From Gammaproteobacteria bacterium (GTDB taxonomy: Bacteria > Pseudomonadota > Gammaproteobacteria > Burkholderiales > Thiobacillaceae), in assembly GCA_018820765.1 (NCBI GenBank), contig JAHJNN010000003.1:1-64000 (forward strand): a stretch of 64,000 bases of DNA, given 5' to 3'. The translations under genes and the position numbers were made by a program. Shown piece by piece: positions 36,186 to 45,736 of the stretch (positions within the stretch are counted from its first letter, which is position 1; each line of letters begins with the position of its first letter). The notes beneath the pieces are model-generated. The model made no database searches. It was not told the DNA's origin and saw nothing but the letters and a program-made list of their open reading frames with translations.

Positions 36186-37607
36186 TCAACTGCGCTGGTA
36201 GATGTCCTCGAAGCGGACGATGTCGTCCTCCCCCAGATAGGTGCCCGACTGCACCTCGATCATGTGCAGATCGATCTTGCCGGGATTCTCCAGCCGGTGG
36301 GTGGTGCCCAGCGGAATGTAGGTCGACTGGTTCTCGGTCAGCAGCAGGACCTCGTCGCCGCAGGTGACGCTGGCGGTGCCGGATACCACCACCCAGTGTT
36401 CGGCGCGATGGTGATGCATCTGCAGGCTGAGCTTCTCGCCCGGCTTGACCATGATGCGCTTGACCTGGAAGCGCTCGCCCTCGTCGATGCCCTCGTACCA
36501 GCCCCAGGGGCGGTAGACCTGCTTGTGGACCAGGTGCTCGCAGCGCTTTTCGGCCTTCAGGCGGTCGACGAGCTTCTTCACGTCCTGCACCTGGTCCTTG
36601 TTCGCCACCAGCACCACGTCGGCGGTTTCCACCACCACCAAGTCGGACACGCCGAGCAGCGCCACCATGCGGCCTTCGGCGCGGACGAAGTTGTTGCGGG
36701 CGTTTTCCAGCATGACGTCGCCACGGATGGCGTTGCCTGCTTCGTCCTTACTGGCCACTTCCCACAGCGACGACCAAGAGCCGATGTCGTTCCAGCCGAT
36801 GTCGGCCGGCACCACGGCGGCGCGGCGGGTGCGTTCCATCACCGCGTAGTCGACCGATTCCGACGGACAGGCCTCGAACGTGGCCGGATCCAGCCGAACG
36901 AAGTCGAGATCAAGCTTGGCCACATCGAGCGCGGCACGGCTGGCTTCGAATATGTCGGGGCGCAGGGTTTGCAGTTCGTCGAGGAAATCCCTGGCGCGGA
37001 ACAGGAACATGCCGCTGTTCCAGAAATAGTCGCCGGAAGCCACATACTGCTGCGCGGTGGCCAGATCGGGTTTTTCGACGAAGGCCGCCACCTGATACGC
37101 GCCTGCGGCATCCGCCAGCGGCGCGCCCTTCCTGATGTAGCCGTAGCCGGTTTCCGGGGTCGCGGCAACGATGCCGAAGGTGGCAAGGTGCCCGCGCTGC
37201 GCCGCCTGCGCCGCGGTGCGGATGGCGTCGTGAAACGCGGCGACGTCGCCGATCAGGTGGTCGGCCGGCAGCACCAGCATCAGCGCATCGGGATCGTCGC
37301 GCGACAGCATCAGCGCGGCAACGGCGATGGCCGGTGCGGTATTGCGCCCCACCGGCTCCAGCACGATGGCGCGCGGCGAGGTGTCGATCTGCCGCATCTG
37401 TTCGGCGATCATGAAACGGTGCTCGACGTTGCACACCATCAGCGGTGCGGCCATTTCCGGCATGTCGACCAGGCGGCTGACCGTGTCCTGCAGCAAGCTC
37501 CTGTCGCTGGCGAGCGGCAGCAGTTGCTTCGGCAGCGCCGCGCGCGACAAGGGCCACAGGCGGGTGCCCGAGCCACCGGAAAGAATCACGGGATGAATGA
37601 GGGTCAT
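36186..37607 (-). CDS. manC: Mannose-1-phosphate guanylyltransferase / mannose-6-phosphate isomerase
   Basis: A 473-residue bifunctional enzyme supplying GDP-mannose for surface polysaccharides. The N-terminal nucleotidyltransferase has VILSGGSGTRLWPLSRA and FVEKPD, and a C-terminal cupin holds the isomerase metal site (KPGEKLSLQMHHHRAEHW). The ATG at 37607 gives the usual family start. It is the last gene of the rhamnose-related series, 22 bp after rfbD. Confidence 0.93.
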   Translation of the reverse strand: MTLIHPVILSGGSGTRLWPLSRAALPKQLLPLASDRSLLQDTVSRLVDMPEMAAPLMVCNVEHRFMIAEQMRQIDTSPRAIVLEPVGRNTAPAIAVAALMLSRDDPDALMLVLPADHLIGDVAAFHDAIRTAAQAAQRGHLATFGIVAATPETGYGYIRKGAPLADAAGAYQVAAFVEKPDLATAQQYVASGDYFWNSGMFLFRARDFLDELQTLRPDIFEASRAALDVAKLDLDFVRLDPATFEACPSESVDYAVMERTRRAAVVPADIGWNDIGSWSSLWEVASKDEAGNAIRGDVMLENARNNFVRAEGRMVALLGVSDLVVVETADVVLVANKDQVQDVKKLVDRLKAEKRCEHLVHKQVYRPWGWYEGIDEGERFQVKRIMVKPGEKLSLQMHHHRAEHWVVVSGTASVTCGDEVLLLTENQSTYIPLGTTHRLENPGKIDLHMIEVQSGTYLGEDDIVRFEDIYQRS

Positions 37608-37629
37608 GTCGTGCACTCTTCTGTCAAAG

Positions 37630-38508
37630 TCATTTCGTCGATATGGACACATCCTGCTCCAGGCACAGCGCCAGCGCGTTCTCCCAGTTGGGCAGCCGTA
37701 CCCCGAAGGTCGCCGCCAGCTTGCCGCAATCCAGCTGCGAGTTGCCTGGGCGTGCCGCCGGCGTCGGATAGCCCGAAGTCGGAATCGCCGTCAGGCGGGC
37801 CAGGTTCGTCTCCGTTCCCGCCAGCTGCGCCAGGATCGATGCGGCGAAGCCATGCCAGCTGGTGCGTCCGCCACAACTTAGATGATATATCCCCGATGTT
37901 GCATTTTGATCGGTCCGGTCGAGCCAGCGCGCAATCGTCAAAGCCGTCGCCTCGGCGATCAGGCGCGACCAGGTCGGCGCGCCGAACTGGTCGTCCACCA
38001 CGGCGAGTGTGTCGCGTTCGCGCGCCAGACGCTGCATGGTGAGCAGGAAATTGCGCCCGCGCAGGCCGTACACCCAGCCGGTGCGCAGGATCAGGTGCGG
38101 CGCGCCGGACTGCAGCACGGCCTGATCCCCGGCCAGTTTGCTCGCGCCGTACACACCGAGAGGATTCGGCGCGTCCGCTTCGGTATAGGGGCCGGGTTTG
38201 CGGCCGTCGTACACGTAGTCGGTGGAAAAATGCACCAGAGGGATGCCGCAGGCGGCGAGTTCACGCGGCGCGATGGCGTTGATGGCGTGCGCCAGATCGG
38301 GCTCGGATTCGGCCCGATCCACCGCGGTGTAGGCGGCCGGGTTGACGATCAGGTCAGGCGCGATCGCAGCGACCGCACGACGGATGCCCGCCGTGTCGGC
38401 GAGGTCGAGCACGGCGCGGTCGGCCGCGATCACCTCGCCCAGCGGCGCCAGCGTGCGCTGCAGTTCCCAGCCCACCTGGCCGCTGGTGCCGGTGAGCAGG
38501 ATTCTCAT
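37630..38508 (-). CDS. rfbD: dTDP-4-dehydrorhamnose reductase
   Basis: A 292-residue short-chain dehydrogenase catalysing the last step of dTDP-L-rhamnose synthesis. The NADPH loop is GTSGQVG (residues 6-12) and the catalytic Tyr and Lys lie in YGASK after the FSTDYVYDG segment. Its start overlaps the rfbC stop by 4 bp. Confidence 0.93.
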   Translation of the reverse strand: MRILLTGTSGQVGWELQRTLAPLGEVIAADRAVLDLADTAGIRRAVAAIAPDLIVNPAAYTAVDRAESEPDLAHAINAIAPRELAACGIPLVHFSTDYVYDGRKPGPYTEADAPNPLGVYGASKLAGDQAVLQSGAPHLILRTGWVYGLRGRNFLLTMQRLARERDTLAVVDDQFGAPTWSRLIAEATALTIARWLDRTDQNATSGIYHLSCGGRTSWHGFAASILAQLAGTETNLARLTAIPTSGYPTPAARPGNSQLDCGKLAATFGVRLPNWENALALCLEQDVSISTK

Positions 38509-39047
38509 GCAAACACCTCGCATTCGGCGAGCGGCAGGCCGCCCTGGTCCTTGGCGGACAAGAGCGGCGCGACGTCCAGCGGCCAGGCGATGGCCAGCGC
38601 CGGGTCGTTCCAGCGCAGGCAGCGCTCGAACTCGGGCGCGTAGTAGTCGGTGGTCTTGTAGAGAAATTCGGCGTGATCCGACAGCACCAGGAAGCCGTGC
38701 GCAAACCCCGGCGGGATCCACGCCATCTCGTGCGTGTCGGCCGAAAGATGCATGGTGGCGACACGGCCGAAATGCGGCGAGCTGCGGCGCAGGTCGACCG
38801 CCACGTCGAACACCTCGCCCGCCACCACGCGCACCAGCTTGCCCTGCGGCTGACGGATCTGATAATGCAGGCCGCGCAGCACGCCCTTGGCCGAGCGCGA
38901 GTGGTTGTCCTGCACGAACTCGGCATCGACGCCGAGCCCGGCGAAGGCCTTGCGGTTATAGCTTTCGAAGAAAAAGCCGCGCGCGTCGCCGAACACCCTG
39001 GGACGCAGCAACAGAACCTCGGGATGCTGGGTGGCGATGGCCTCCAT
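38505..39047 (-). CDS. rfbC: dTDP-4-dehydrorhamnose 3,5-epimerase
   Basis: A 180-residue cupin enzyme, the third step of dTDP-L-rhamnose synthesis. The catalytic His is in GVLRGLHYQ, preceded by QDNHSRS, and the Tyr is in LYKTTDYY. Length and motifs match RfbC/RmlC. The start overlaps the stop of rfbA by one base. Confidence 0.94.
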   Translation of the reverse strand: MEAIATQHPEVLLLRPRVFGDARGFFFESYNRKAFAGLGVDAEFVQDNHSRSAKGVLRGLHYQIRQPQGKLVRVVAGEVFDVAVDLRRSSPHFGRVATMHLSADTHEMAWIPPGFAHGFLVLSDHAEFLYKTTDYYAPEFERCLRWNDPALAIAWPLDVAPLLSAKDQGGLPLAECEVFA

Positions 39048-39931
39048 CAGAACACCCGGTCGTTCAGTACGTCCATCAGGTACTGCCCGTAGCCGTTCTT
39101 CAGCATCGGCTGCGCCAGTGCCTGCAGCTTTTCGGCGTCGATGAAGCCCTGGCGGTAGGCGATCTCTTCCGGGCAGGCGATCTTCAGCCCCTGGCGCTTT
39201 TCGATGGTCTGGATGTAGAGCGCCGCCTCGATCAGCGAATCGTGGGTGCCGGTGTCGAGCCAGGCCTGGCCGCGCCCCATCACCTGGACGTCGAGCTCGC
39301 CCCAGTCGAGATACCGGCGGTTGACGTCGGTGATCTCCAGCTCGCCGCGCGGCGACGGCTTCAACGCGCGCGCGATGTCGATCACGCGGTTGTCGTAGAA
39401 ATACAGGCCGGTGACGGCATAGCGCGATTTCGGCTGCGCCGGCTTTTCCTCCAGGCTGACCGCATGGCCGGCGGCGTCGAATTCGACCACGCCGTAGCGC
39501 TCGGGGTCGTGCACCGGATACGCGAACACGGTGGCGCCATGCGTGCGCTGTCCGGCCGCAACCAAATCCTGGCTCAGCTCGTGGCCGTAGAAAATGTTAT
39601 CTCCCAGCACCAGTGCGCTGGGGCCGTTGCCGATGAAATCGCTGCCGATGAGGAAGGCCTGCGCCAGCCCTTCCGGCGCGGGCTGCACCGCATACCGGAT
39701 GTTGAGCCCCCACTGCGCGCCGTCGCCCAGCAGTTGCTGGAAGCGCGGCGTATCCTGCGGGGTGGAAATCAAGAGGATGTCGCGGATCCCCGCCAGCATC
39801 AGCGTGGTCAGCGGGTAATACACCATGGGCTTGTCGTACACCGGCAGCAGCTGCTTGGAAACGGCCTGGGTGATGGGGTACAAGCGGGTGCCGGACCCGC
39901 CGGCGAGGATGATGCCCTTGCGTGTGCTCAT
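39047..39931 (-). CDS. rfbA: Glucose-1-phosphate thymidylyltransferase
   Basis: A 294-residue enzyme that forms dTDP-glucose, the first step of dTDP-L-rhamnose synthesis. The nucleotide loop is [14 protein letters not shown] (residues 6-19), followed by [11 protein letters not shown] and the metal Asp in [10 protein letters not shown]. The ATG at 39931 overlaps the rfbB stop (ATGA). Confidence 0.95.
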   Translation of the reverse strand: MSTRKGIILAGGSGTRLYPITQAVSKQLLPVYDKPMVYYPLTTLMLAGIRDILLISTPQDTPRFQQLLGDGAQWGLNIRYAVQPAPEGLAQAFLIGSDFIGNGPSALVLGDNIFYGHELSQDLVAAGQRTHGATVFAYPVHDPERYGVVEFDAAGHAVSLEEKPAQPKSRYAVTGLYFYDNRVIDIARALKPSPRGELEITDVNRRYLDWGELDVQVMGRGQAWLDTGTHDSLIEAALYIQTIEKRQGLKIACPEEIAYRQGFIDAEKLQALAQPMLKNGYGQYLMDVLNDRVF

Positions 39932-40995
39932 GCGGGAGTGTCTGCGTAGTTTTTGGAGACCCAGTGGCGGTATTCGCCGCTGGTGACGTGATTCACCCAG
40001 TCCTGATGTTCGAGATACCAGGCCACCGTCTTGCGGAAGCCGGTCTCGAAGGTCTCGGCGGGCGTCCAGCCGAGCTCGCGTTCGATCTTGGTCGCGTCGA
40101 TCGCATAGCGCCGGTCGTGACCGGGGCGGTCCCGGACGAAGGTGACGAGGCTGGCGTGCGGCGTGACGGGCGAAGCCGGATGCAGTTCGTCGAGAATGGC
40201 GCACAGCGTGTTCACCACCTCGATGTTGGTCTTCTCGTTGCAGCCGCCGATGTTGTAGGTCTCCCCCACCCGCCCGGCTTCCAGCACCCGCCTGATCGCG
40301 CTGCAATGGTCGCCGACGTACAGCCAGTCGCGGACATTGCTGCCGTCGCCGTAGATCGGCAGCAGCTTGCCGGCCAGCGCATTGTGGATCACCAGCGGGA
40401 CGAGCTTTTCGGGAAACTGCAGCGGACCGTAGTTGTTCGAGCAATTGGTCGTCAGCACCGGCAGGCCGTAGGTGTGGTGGTAGGCGCGCACCAGATGGTC
40501 GGACGCGGCTTTCGATGCCGAATACGGGCTGTTCGGCGCATACGGCGTGGTTTCGGAAAACGCCGGGTCGGCCGGGCCGAGCGAACCGTATACCTCGTCG
40601 GTCGAGACGTGCAGAAAGCGAAACGCTGCCTGTTCGTCCGCCGGCAGCGTCGACCAGTGCGCACGCACCGACTCCAGCAGCTTGAAGGTGCCGACCACGT
40701 TGGTCTCGATGAATTCGGCGGGACCGTGGATCGAGCGGTCGACGTGGCTTTCGGCGGCGAAATTGATCACGGCGCGGGGGCGGTATTGCTGCAGCAGCGC
40801 ATCGACGACTGCGCGGTCGCCGATGTCGCCCTGCACGAACACGTGCCGCGCGTCGCCGCGCAAAGCGCTCAGGTTCTCCAGATTGCCCGCATAAGTCAGC
40901 TTGTCGAGGTTGACGACGGCTTCATCGCTTGCCGCCAGCCAGTCCAGAATAAAATTGGCGCCGATGAATCCGGCACCTCCAGTAACCAGAATCAT
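39928..40995 (-). CDS. rfbB: dTDP-glucose 4,6-dehydratase
   Basis: A 355-residue extended short-chain dehydrogenase, second step of the dTDP-L-rhamnose route. NAD binding is in [11 protein letters not shown], the catalytic Asp-Glu pair in STDEVYG, and Tyr-Lys in YSASKAASD. The start at 40995 gives the family N-terminus MILVTGG; an upstream in-frame ATG falls inside the preceding gene. First of the rfbBACD series. Confidence 0.95.
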   Translation of the reverse strand: MILVTGGAGFIGANFILDWLAASDEAVVNLDKLTYAGNLENLSALRGDARHVFVQGDIGDRAVVDALLQQYRPRAVINFAAESHVDRSIHGPAEFIETNVVGTFKLLESVRAHWSTLPADEQAAFRFLHVSTDEVYGSLGPADPAFSETTPYAPNSPYSASKAASDHLVRAYHHTYGLPVLTTNCSNNYGPLQFPEKLVPLVIHNALAGKLLPIYGDGSNVRDWLYVGDHCSAIRRVLEAGRVGETYNIGGCNEKTNIEVVNTLCAILDELHPASPVTPHASLVTFVRDRPGHDRRYAIDATKIERELGWTPAETFETGFRKTVAWYLEHQDWVNHVTSGEYRHWVSKNYADTPA

Positions 40996-41005
40996 AGAAG
41001 CACGC

Positions 41006-41905
41006 TCAGTTTGCTGACTTTTCATCCGGTTTGTCGCTGTCGACCTTGTCGGCGCCGGCTTCTTCTGCCGCAGCCGGCGCGTAACCGGTGGTGTATTCGA
41101 TCTTGGCCGCTTGCCGCAGCTTCTTCAGGTCTGCTTCCAGCAGGTCCTTGCGCTTCTCGGCCGTCAGGGCGCGCTCGATGGCGCCCTGCGCCTGTTCGAG
41201 CGAAACCGGCTGCAACTGGCTTTCCAGCAGTTGCTGGATCAGCACCTGCCCCGGCCGCGGCGAAAGAACCGTCACCTGGCCATCCTTCATCTGGCTGAGG
41301 CGACCCAGCAGGGGCAGCGGAATCTGCTCGGCCGGCTTCACCGCCACCGCACTCTTGCCATCGATGCCTTGTTCCTTGACCCAGGCAACGAAGTCGCCCA
41401 TGGAATGGCTGCCCTTGAGTCTGGACTCGACTTCGGACATGCGCGAGGGGTCGACCTTCAGTTCGAGTTCCTGAACGCGGTAAATCCGGCGCTGGGAGAA
41501 GAGCTCAGGATGCGCGTTGTAGTAGTCGGCGATCTCGCTCTCCGCCGGCTTGGCGACATCCTTGAAGTTGCGCTCGGCATAGGCTTCCGCCAACACCTGA
41601 CGGCTTGCCTGCGCCATCGCGATCGCCACTGCGGGCTCCTTGTCGAGCCCGGCTTTCCGTGCGGCCTGGGCGACCAGGCGCTGATCCACCAGGGCCTGCA
41701 GCAGCTTCCCTTTCGCCTCGGCAGCCTGCGCCTCGTTCAGCTCGCCCATGCGGGACACTGCCAGGTCCAACTCGGCAGCGGTGATCTTGTCGCCGGCCAC
41801 CGTCGCCACCGTTTCGCTTTTGACGCCGGTGGCGGGTTTTTCACAGCCTGACAACAGCACGGCGAGCGCGGTCAAGGCAATAAACGTTGCGTGTTGGGGT
41901 TTCAT
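41006..41905 (-). CDS. EpsD-like peptidyl-prolyl isomerase lipoprotein
   Basis: A 299-residue SurA/PpiC-related protein. A lipobox (LLSGC) follows a hydrophobic signal of about 20 residues, an N-terminal SurA-like helical region ([18 protein letters not shown]) comes next, then a degenerate parvulin domain ([11 protein letters not shown] to [13 protein letters not shown]). EpsD-family proteins accompany exopolysaccharide export genes. The start of rfbB lies 10 bp downstream, which ties this protein to the polysaccharide precursor genes. The export machinery itself is not in the window. The 245 bp upstream hold no clear gene. Confidence 0.78.
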   Translation of the reverse strand: MKPQHATFIALTALAVLLSGCEKPATGVKSETVATVAGDKITAAELDLAVSRMGELNEAQAAEAKGKLLQALVDQRLVAQAARKAGLDKEPAVAIAMAQASRQVLAEAYAERNFKDVAKPAESEIADYYNAHPELFSQRRIYRVQELELKVDPSRMSEVESRLKGSHSMGDFVAWVKEQGIDGKSAVAVKPAEQIPLPLLGRLSQMKDGQVTVLSPRPGQVLIQQLLESQLQPVSLEQAQGAIERALTAEKRKDLLEADLKKLRQAAKIEYTTGYAPAAAEEAGADKVDSDKPDEKSAN

Positions 41906-42150
41906 GGGCACTCCGGTTATCAAGACGCGGCCCGTATGGTGCGGGATTAGGCGGCATTCGGCAAGTTGGGGCACGCACGGGTGCGGCTGCACGCCGGTGC
42001 ACCTGTGTCTTGCTGGAGTGTGGTCCTGGGGGAGGCGCGCTGGAACGGCGCGCGAGGTTTGCAGCCTGGCCGGACAGCGGGCATCGGCCGGGCCGGCTGC
42101 GTTTTGATCCTGACAGCGGAACGGCTGCTGTCAGTTCATCGATTCAGGAT

Positions 42151-42726
42151 TTACAGGCCATCGTCCGCCATCGCTCTCGGGCCGTTCGACTGGCGGGCTT
42201 CCCGCAGCGCCCTGGCCGCGCGTTCCTTCGCGGTTTCCCTCGCGCTGTCGTCAGCCAGTCCTCTCGGGCCGGTCGATTTGCGCGCTTCCCTCAGCGCGAT
42301 GGCCGCCCTTTCCCGCGCGGCCTGCTCTTCCTTGACGCGCTTTGCCGCCAGGGCAATCTGGCGTTCGCGCTCTGCCTTTTCCGCCTTCAGTGCGGCCTCC
42401 CTGCGGGCTTGCGCCTGCGCGGCTTCCAGCGCCTGCTGCCGCTTGGCTTCCTGGATTGCGGCCTTCTCGGCTGCCTCCTTGATCGCCTGCTGCCGCACCC
42501 GCTCGGCCTCGCGCTTGCGCTCCGCTTCCTCGCGCGCCTTCTGGGCTTCAAAACGGGCCCGCGCTTCCTTGAGATCGGCGCGAATCTGTTCGCCCGTCTG
42601 ACGGATGCGCTCGCCAACAACGGCCAGATCATCGGCAGCCGGCTTGTCGTCGGCCGCGTAGGCGCAGACCGGCAGCAGGCTGGCCAGGGCGACCGCCGCG
42701 ACACTCAATACATGGTGGGTTTTCAT
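42151..42726 (-). CDS. Periplasmic coiled-coil protein, Ala/Glu/Lys/Arg-rich
   Basis: A 191-residue protein not assigned to a family. A signal peptide (MKTHHVLSVAAVALASLLPVCAYA) is followed by a long charged helix (about residues 40-150) with heptad-like KREAERVRQQAIKEAAEKAA composition. The C-terminus repeats a 17-residue unit: REARKSTGPRGLADD and REARQSNGPRAMADD. The ATG at 42726 was chosen for the signal peptide. Upstream lies a folded leader. It may span or scaffold the periplasm; the function is unknown. Confidence 0.7.
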   Translation of the reverse strand: MKTHHVLSVAAVALASLLPVCAYAADDKPAADDLAVVGERIRQTGEQIRADLKEARARFEAQKAREEAERKREAERVRQQAIKEAAEKAAIQEAKRQQALEAAQAQARREAALKAEKAERERQIALAAKRVKEEQAARERAAIALREARKSTGPRGLADDSARETAKERAARALREARQSNGPRAMADDGL

Positions 42727-42737
42727 GCTTGTTCCCT

Positions 42738-42817
42738 GTTCTAGACGAATGATCCACAGGCCCAGCCGCTCCCATGGACACGCCATGGGAAGCGGCTTGC
42801 TCACCTGTCTCTAGAAC
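42738..42817 (-). promoter_or_regulatory. Three-tier hairpin upstream of the coiled-coil protein
   Basis: GTTCTAGA (42738-42745) pairs with TCTAGAAC (42810-42817), ACAGG (42756) with CCTGT (42804), and GCCGCTCCCATGG (42765) with CCATGGGAAGCGGC (42783) with a single bulge. It lies 12 bp before the start of the gene and could be a structured leader or a repeat. Confidence 0.5.
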
Positions 42818-42847
42818 GGTTTACGACCGTGCATGCAAAATCTTTAT

Positions 42848-42870
42848 GGGGCGCATCTAAGGATGCGCCC
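42848..42870 (-). terminator. Terminator hairpin after clpA
   Basis: GGGCGCATC and GATGCGCCC form a perfect 9-bp stem with a 4-nt loop, 17 bp beyond the clpA stop on the minus strand. A short A/T-rich stretch follows. Confidence 0.6.
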
Positions 42871-42886
42871 TTTCATTGATGCGGCA

Positions 42887-45142
42887 TTACGCCGGAACGG
42901 CTTCCTCGAACTCCAGGCTGACCTTGCCGCTGGCGTCGACATCGATGGTCACCCGTCCGCCGTGCGCCAGTTTGCCGAACAGCAGTTCGTCGGCCAGCGC
43001 CTTGCGGATGGTGTCCTGGATCAGGCGCGCCATCGGGCGGGCGCCCATCAGCGGGTCGAAGCCGTTCTTGGCCAGATAGGCCTTGAGCGCATCGGTGAAC
43101 ACCGCCTCGACCTTCTTCTCGTGCAGCTGCTCTTCCAGCTGCATCAGGAACTTGTCCACCACCTGCAGGATGACCGGCTCGGTCAGCGCCGCGAACGGAA
43201 TGATCGCATCCAGGCGGTTGCGGAATTCCGGCGTGAACATGCGCTTGATCTCGGCCATCTCGTCGCCGCTCTCGCGCGAGTTGGAAAAGCCGATGCTCGC
43301 GCGGTTGAGCATTTCCGCGCCCGCGTTGGTGGTCATGATCAGCACCACGTTGCGGAAATCGGCCTTGCGTCCGTTGGTGTCGGTCAGCGTGCCGTGGTCC
43401 ATCACCTGCAGCAGCACGTTGAAAATGTCCGGATGCGCCTTCTCGACTTCATCCAGCAAAACAACGGCATAGGGCTGCTTATTGACAGCTTCCGTCAACA
43501 AACCGCCCTGGTCGAAACCGACGTAGCCGGGCGGCGCGCCGATCAGGCGCGACACCGCGTGGCGCTCCATGTATTCCGACATGTCGAAGCGGATCAGCTC
43601 GACCCCCAGCACATAGGCCAACTGGCGCGCGACCTCGGTCTTGCCGACCCCGGTGGGGCCGGAGAACAGGAAGTTGCCGATCGGCTTCTGCGGGTTGCCG
43701 AGGCCGCTGCGCGACATCTTGATCGCAGTGGTCAGCGCATCGATCGCCGTATCCTGGCCGTACACCACGGCCTTGAGGTCGCGGTCCAGGGTCTTCAGCG
43801 AGTTCTTGTCGTCGGACGACACCGTCTTCGGCGGAATCCGCGCGATCTTGGCGATGATGTCCTCGATCTCCCGTGGCGTAATCGTCCGCTTCTGCTTCGA
43901 TTTCGGCAGGATGCGCTGCGCCGCCCCTGCCTCGTCGATGACGTCGATCGCCTTGTCCGGCAGATGGCGGTCGTTGATATAGCGCGCCGCCAGCTGCGCC
44001 GCCGTGGTCAGCGCGGCCGCCGTGTACTTGACGCCATGGTGGTCTTCGAAGCGCGATTTCAGGCCGCGCAGGATCGCCACGGTTTCGTTGACCGAGGGCT
44101 CCGGCACGTCGATCTTCTGGAAGCGCCGCGACAAGGCGTGGTCCTTCTCGAAAATGCCGCGATATTCAGCGTACGTGGTCGCGCCGATGCAGCGCAGATT
44201 GCCCGACGACAACGCTGGCTTCAGCAGGTTGGACGCGTCGAGCGTGCCGCCCGACGCCGCCCCGGCGCCGATCAGGGTATGGATCTCGTCGATGAACAGG
44301 ATCGCCTTCGAATTGTCGGCGAGCTGCTTCAGCACGCCCTTCAGGCGTTGTTCGAAGTCGCCGCGGTACTTGGTGCCGGCAAGCAGGGCGCCCATGTCCA
44401 GGGCATACACCGTGCTTTGCGCCAGGATGTCGGGCACCCCGCCTTCGATGATGCGGCGCGCCAGGCCTTCGGCAATGGCCGTCTTGCCCACGCCGGCCTC
44501 GCCCACCAGCAGGGGATTGTTCTTGCGCCGGCGGCACAGGGTCTGGATCACGCGTTCCAGTTCCTGATCGCGCCCGATCAGCGGGTCGATCTTGCCGGCC
44601 AGCGCCTGCGTATTCAGATTCTGCGCAAAACTGTCGAGCGGCGAGGCGGAGGGCGCATCGGGGCTGGCTTCGGCGGGCTCGTCCGAGCGCGGCGCAGGCT
44701 CGCTCTGCGGCGTCTTGGTGATGCCGTGGGAGATGAAATTGACGATATCGAGCCGCGTCACGCCCTGCTGGCTCAGGAAATAGACCGCATGCGAATCCTT
44801 TTCGCCGAACACCGCCACCAGCACGTTGGCGCCGGTGACCTCTTTCTTGCCGGACGACTGCACATGCAGGATGGCGCGCTGGATCACGCGCTGGAAGCCG
44901 AGCGTAGGCTGGGTGTCGACCTCGCCTTCGCCCTCGACCTTGGGCGTGTGTTCCTCGATGAACACACCCAGTTGTTCACGCATGGCGTCGATGTTGGCGC
45001 CGCAGGCGCGCAACACCTCGACCGCGGACGGATTGTCCAGCATCGCCAGCAGCAGGTGCTCCACCGAAATGAATTCGTGGCGTTTCTGCCGCGCATCCAT
45101 GAAGGCCATGTGCAGCGTGACTTCGAGTTCCTGGGCAATCAT
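42887..45142 (-). CDS. clpA: ATP-dependent Clp protease ATPase subunit ClpA
   Basis: A 751-residue AAA+ unfoldase that feeds ClpP. The N-terminal Clp-N domain ([25 protein letters not shown]) binds ClpS, and two ATPase modules have GEAGVGKTA (about 213) and GPTGVGKTE (about 495). A loop of the IGF type for ClpP contact is expected near 615 ([14 protein letters not shown]). It starts 1 bp beyond the clpS stop, so the two are co-translated. Confidence 0.95.
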   Translation of the reverse strand: MIAQELEVTLHMAFMDARQKRHEFISVEHLLLAMLDNPSAVEVLRACGANIDAMREQLGVFIEEHTPKVEGEGEVDTQPTLGFQRVIQRAILHVQSSGKKEVTGANVLVAVFGEKDSHAVYFLSQQGVTRLDIVNFISHGITKTPQSEPAPRSDEPAEASPDAPSASPLDSFAQNLNTQALAGKIDPLIGRDQELERVIQTLCRRRKNNPLLVGEAGVGKTAIAEGLARRIIEGGVPDILAQSTVYALDMGALLAGTKYRGDFEQRLKGVLKQLADNSKAILFIDEIHTLIGAGAASGGTLDASNLLKPALSSGNLRCIGATTYAEYRGIFEKDHALSRRFQKIDVPEPSVNETVAILRGLKSRFEDHHGVKYTAAALTTAAQLAARYINDRHLPDKAIDVIDEAGAAQRILPKSKQKRTITPREIEDIIAKIARIPPKTVSSDDKNSLKTLDRDLKAVVYGQDTAIDALTTAIKMSRSGLGNPQKPIGNFLFSGPTGVGKTEVARQLAYVLGVELIRFDMSEYMERHAVSRLIGAPPGYVGFDQGGLLTEAVNKQPYAVVLLDEVEKAHPDIFNVLLQVMDHGTLTDTNGRKADFRNVVLIMTTNAGAEMLNRASIGFSNSRESGDEMAEIKRMFTPEFRNRLDAIIPFAALTEPVILQVVDKFLMQLEEQLHEKKVEAVFTDALKAYLAKNGFDPLMGARPMARLIQDTIRKALADELLFGKLAHGGRVTIDVDASGKVSLEFEEAVPA

Positions 45143-45451
45143 CTAACTTTCCTCCATCGTACATTGCAGCGGATGCTGATGCTGCCGCGCGAAATCCACA
45201 ACCTGCTCGACCTTGGTATGCGCGATATCCCTCGGATACACCCCGCACACGCCAACACCCTCAGTATGCACTTTGAGCATGATCTGTGTCGCCCGTTCTT
45301 GGTCGATGCCAAAAAACTTTTTCAGGACATGCACCACGAACTCCATTGGAGTGTAGTCGTCGTTCAGCAGCAATACCTTGTACAAGGGTGGCGGCTTCAC
45401 TTTCGCCACAGTTGGTTCCAGGAGGGTACTGCCTTCTCGCTTGGTTGCCAT
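45143..45451 (-). CDS. clpS: Clp protease adaptor ClpS
   Basis: A 102-residue adaptor that delivers N-degron substrates to ClpA. The hydrophobic pocket residues lie in [20 protein letters not shown], followed by [18 protein letters not shown] and a C-terminal EKV-type segment ([13 protein letters not shown]). Upstream is a 16-bp tandem repeat within the likely promoter region. Confidence 0.95.
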   Translation of the reverse strand: MATKREGSTLLEPTVAKVKPPPLYKVLLLNDDYTPMEFVVHVLKKFFGIDQERATQIMLKVHTEGVGVCGVYPRDIAHTKVEQVVDFARQHQHPLQCTMEES

Positions 45452-45501
45452 AGCCGGAATAAGCCTGAGTTACTGGCCTTATTTTGAAGTGTAGGGAGGA
45501 A

Positions 45502-45533
45502 TTTTCAAGCCCGCTATTTTTCAAGCCCGCTAT
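45502..45533. repeat. 16-bp tandem duplication upstream of clpS
   Basis: TTTTCAAGCCCGCTAT occurs twice in tandem (45502-45517 and 45518-45533). On the minus strand each copy contains TTGAAA, a -35-like sequence; with the copy nearer clpS a -10-like AAAATA follows after 17 bp. Confidence 0.6.
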
Positions 45534-45576
45534 AAGTAGGGCCAAAGCCTCGGCGGGATGCGAGGGGAGAGGGGAA

Positions 45577-45666
<90 letters not shown>

Positions 45667-45736
45667 GACGGCGGGCATTGTAACCGAGTCGCGCAGTTTG
45701 CTGGACGAAAATTTCGCACTCGGTCAGACTGTGCCC

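Noticed and set aside
42833-45487. 884-residue open frame on the plus strand
   Set aside because: Antisense to clpA and clpS, which are certain.
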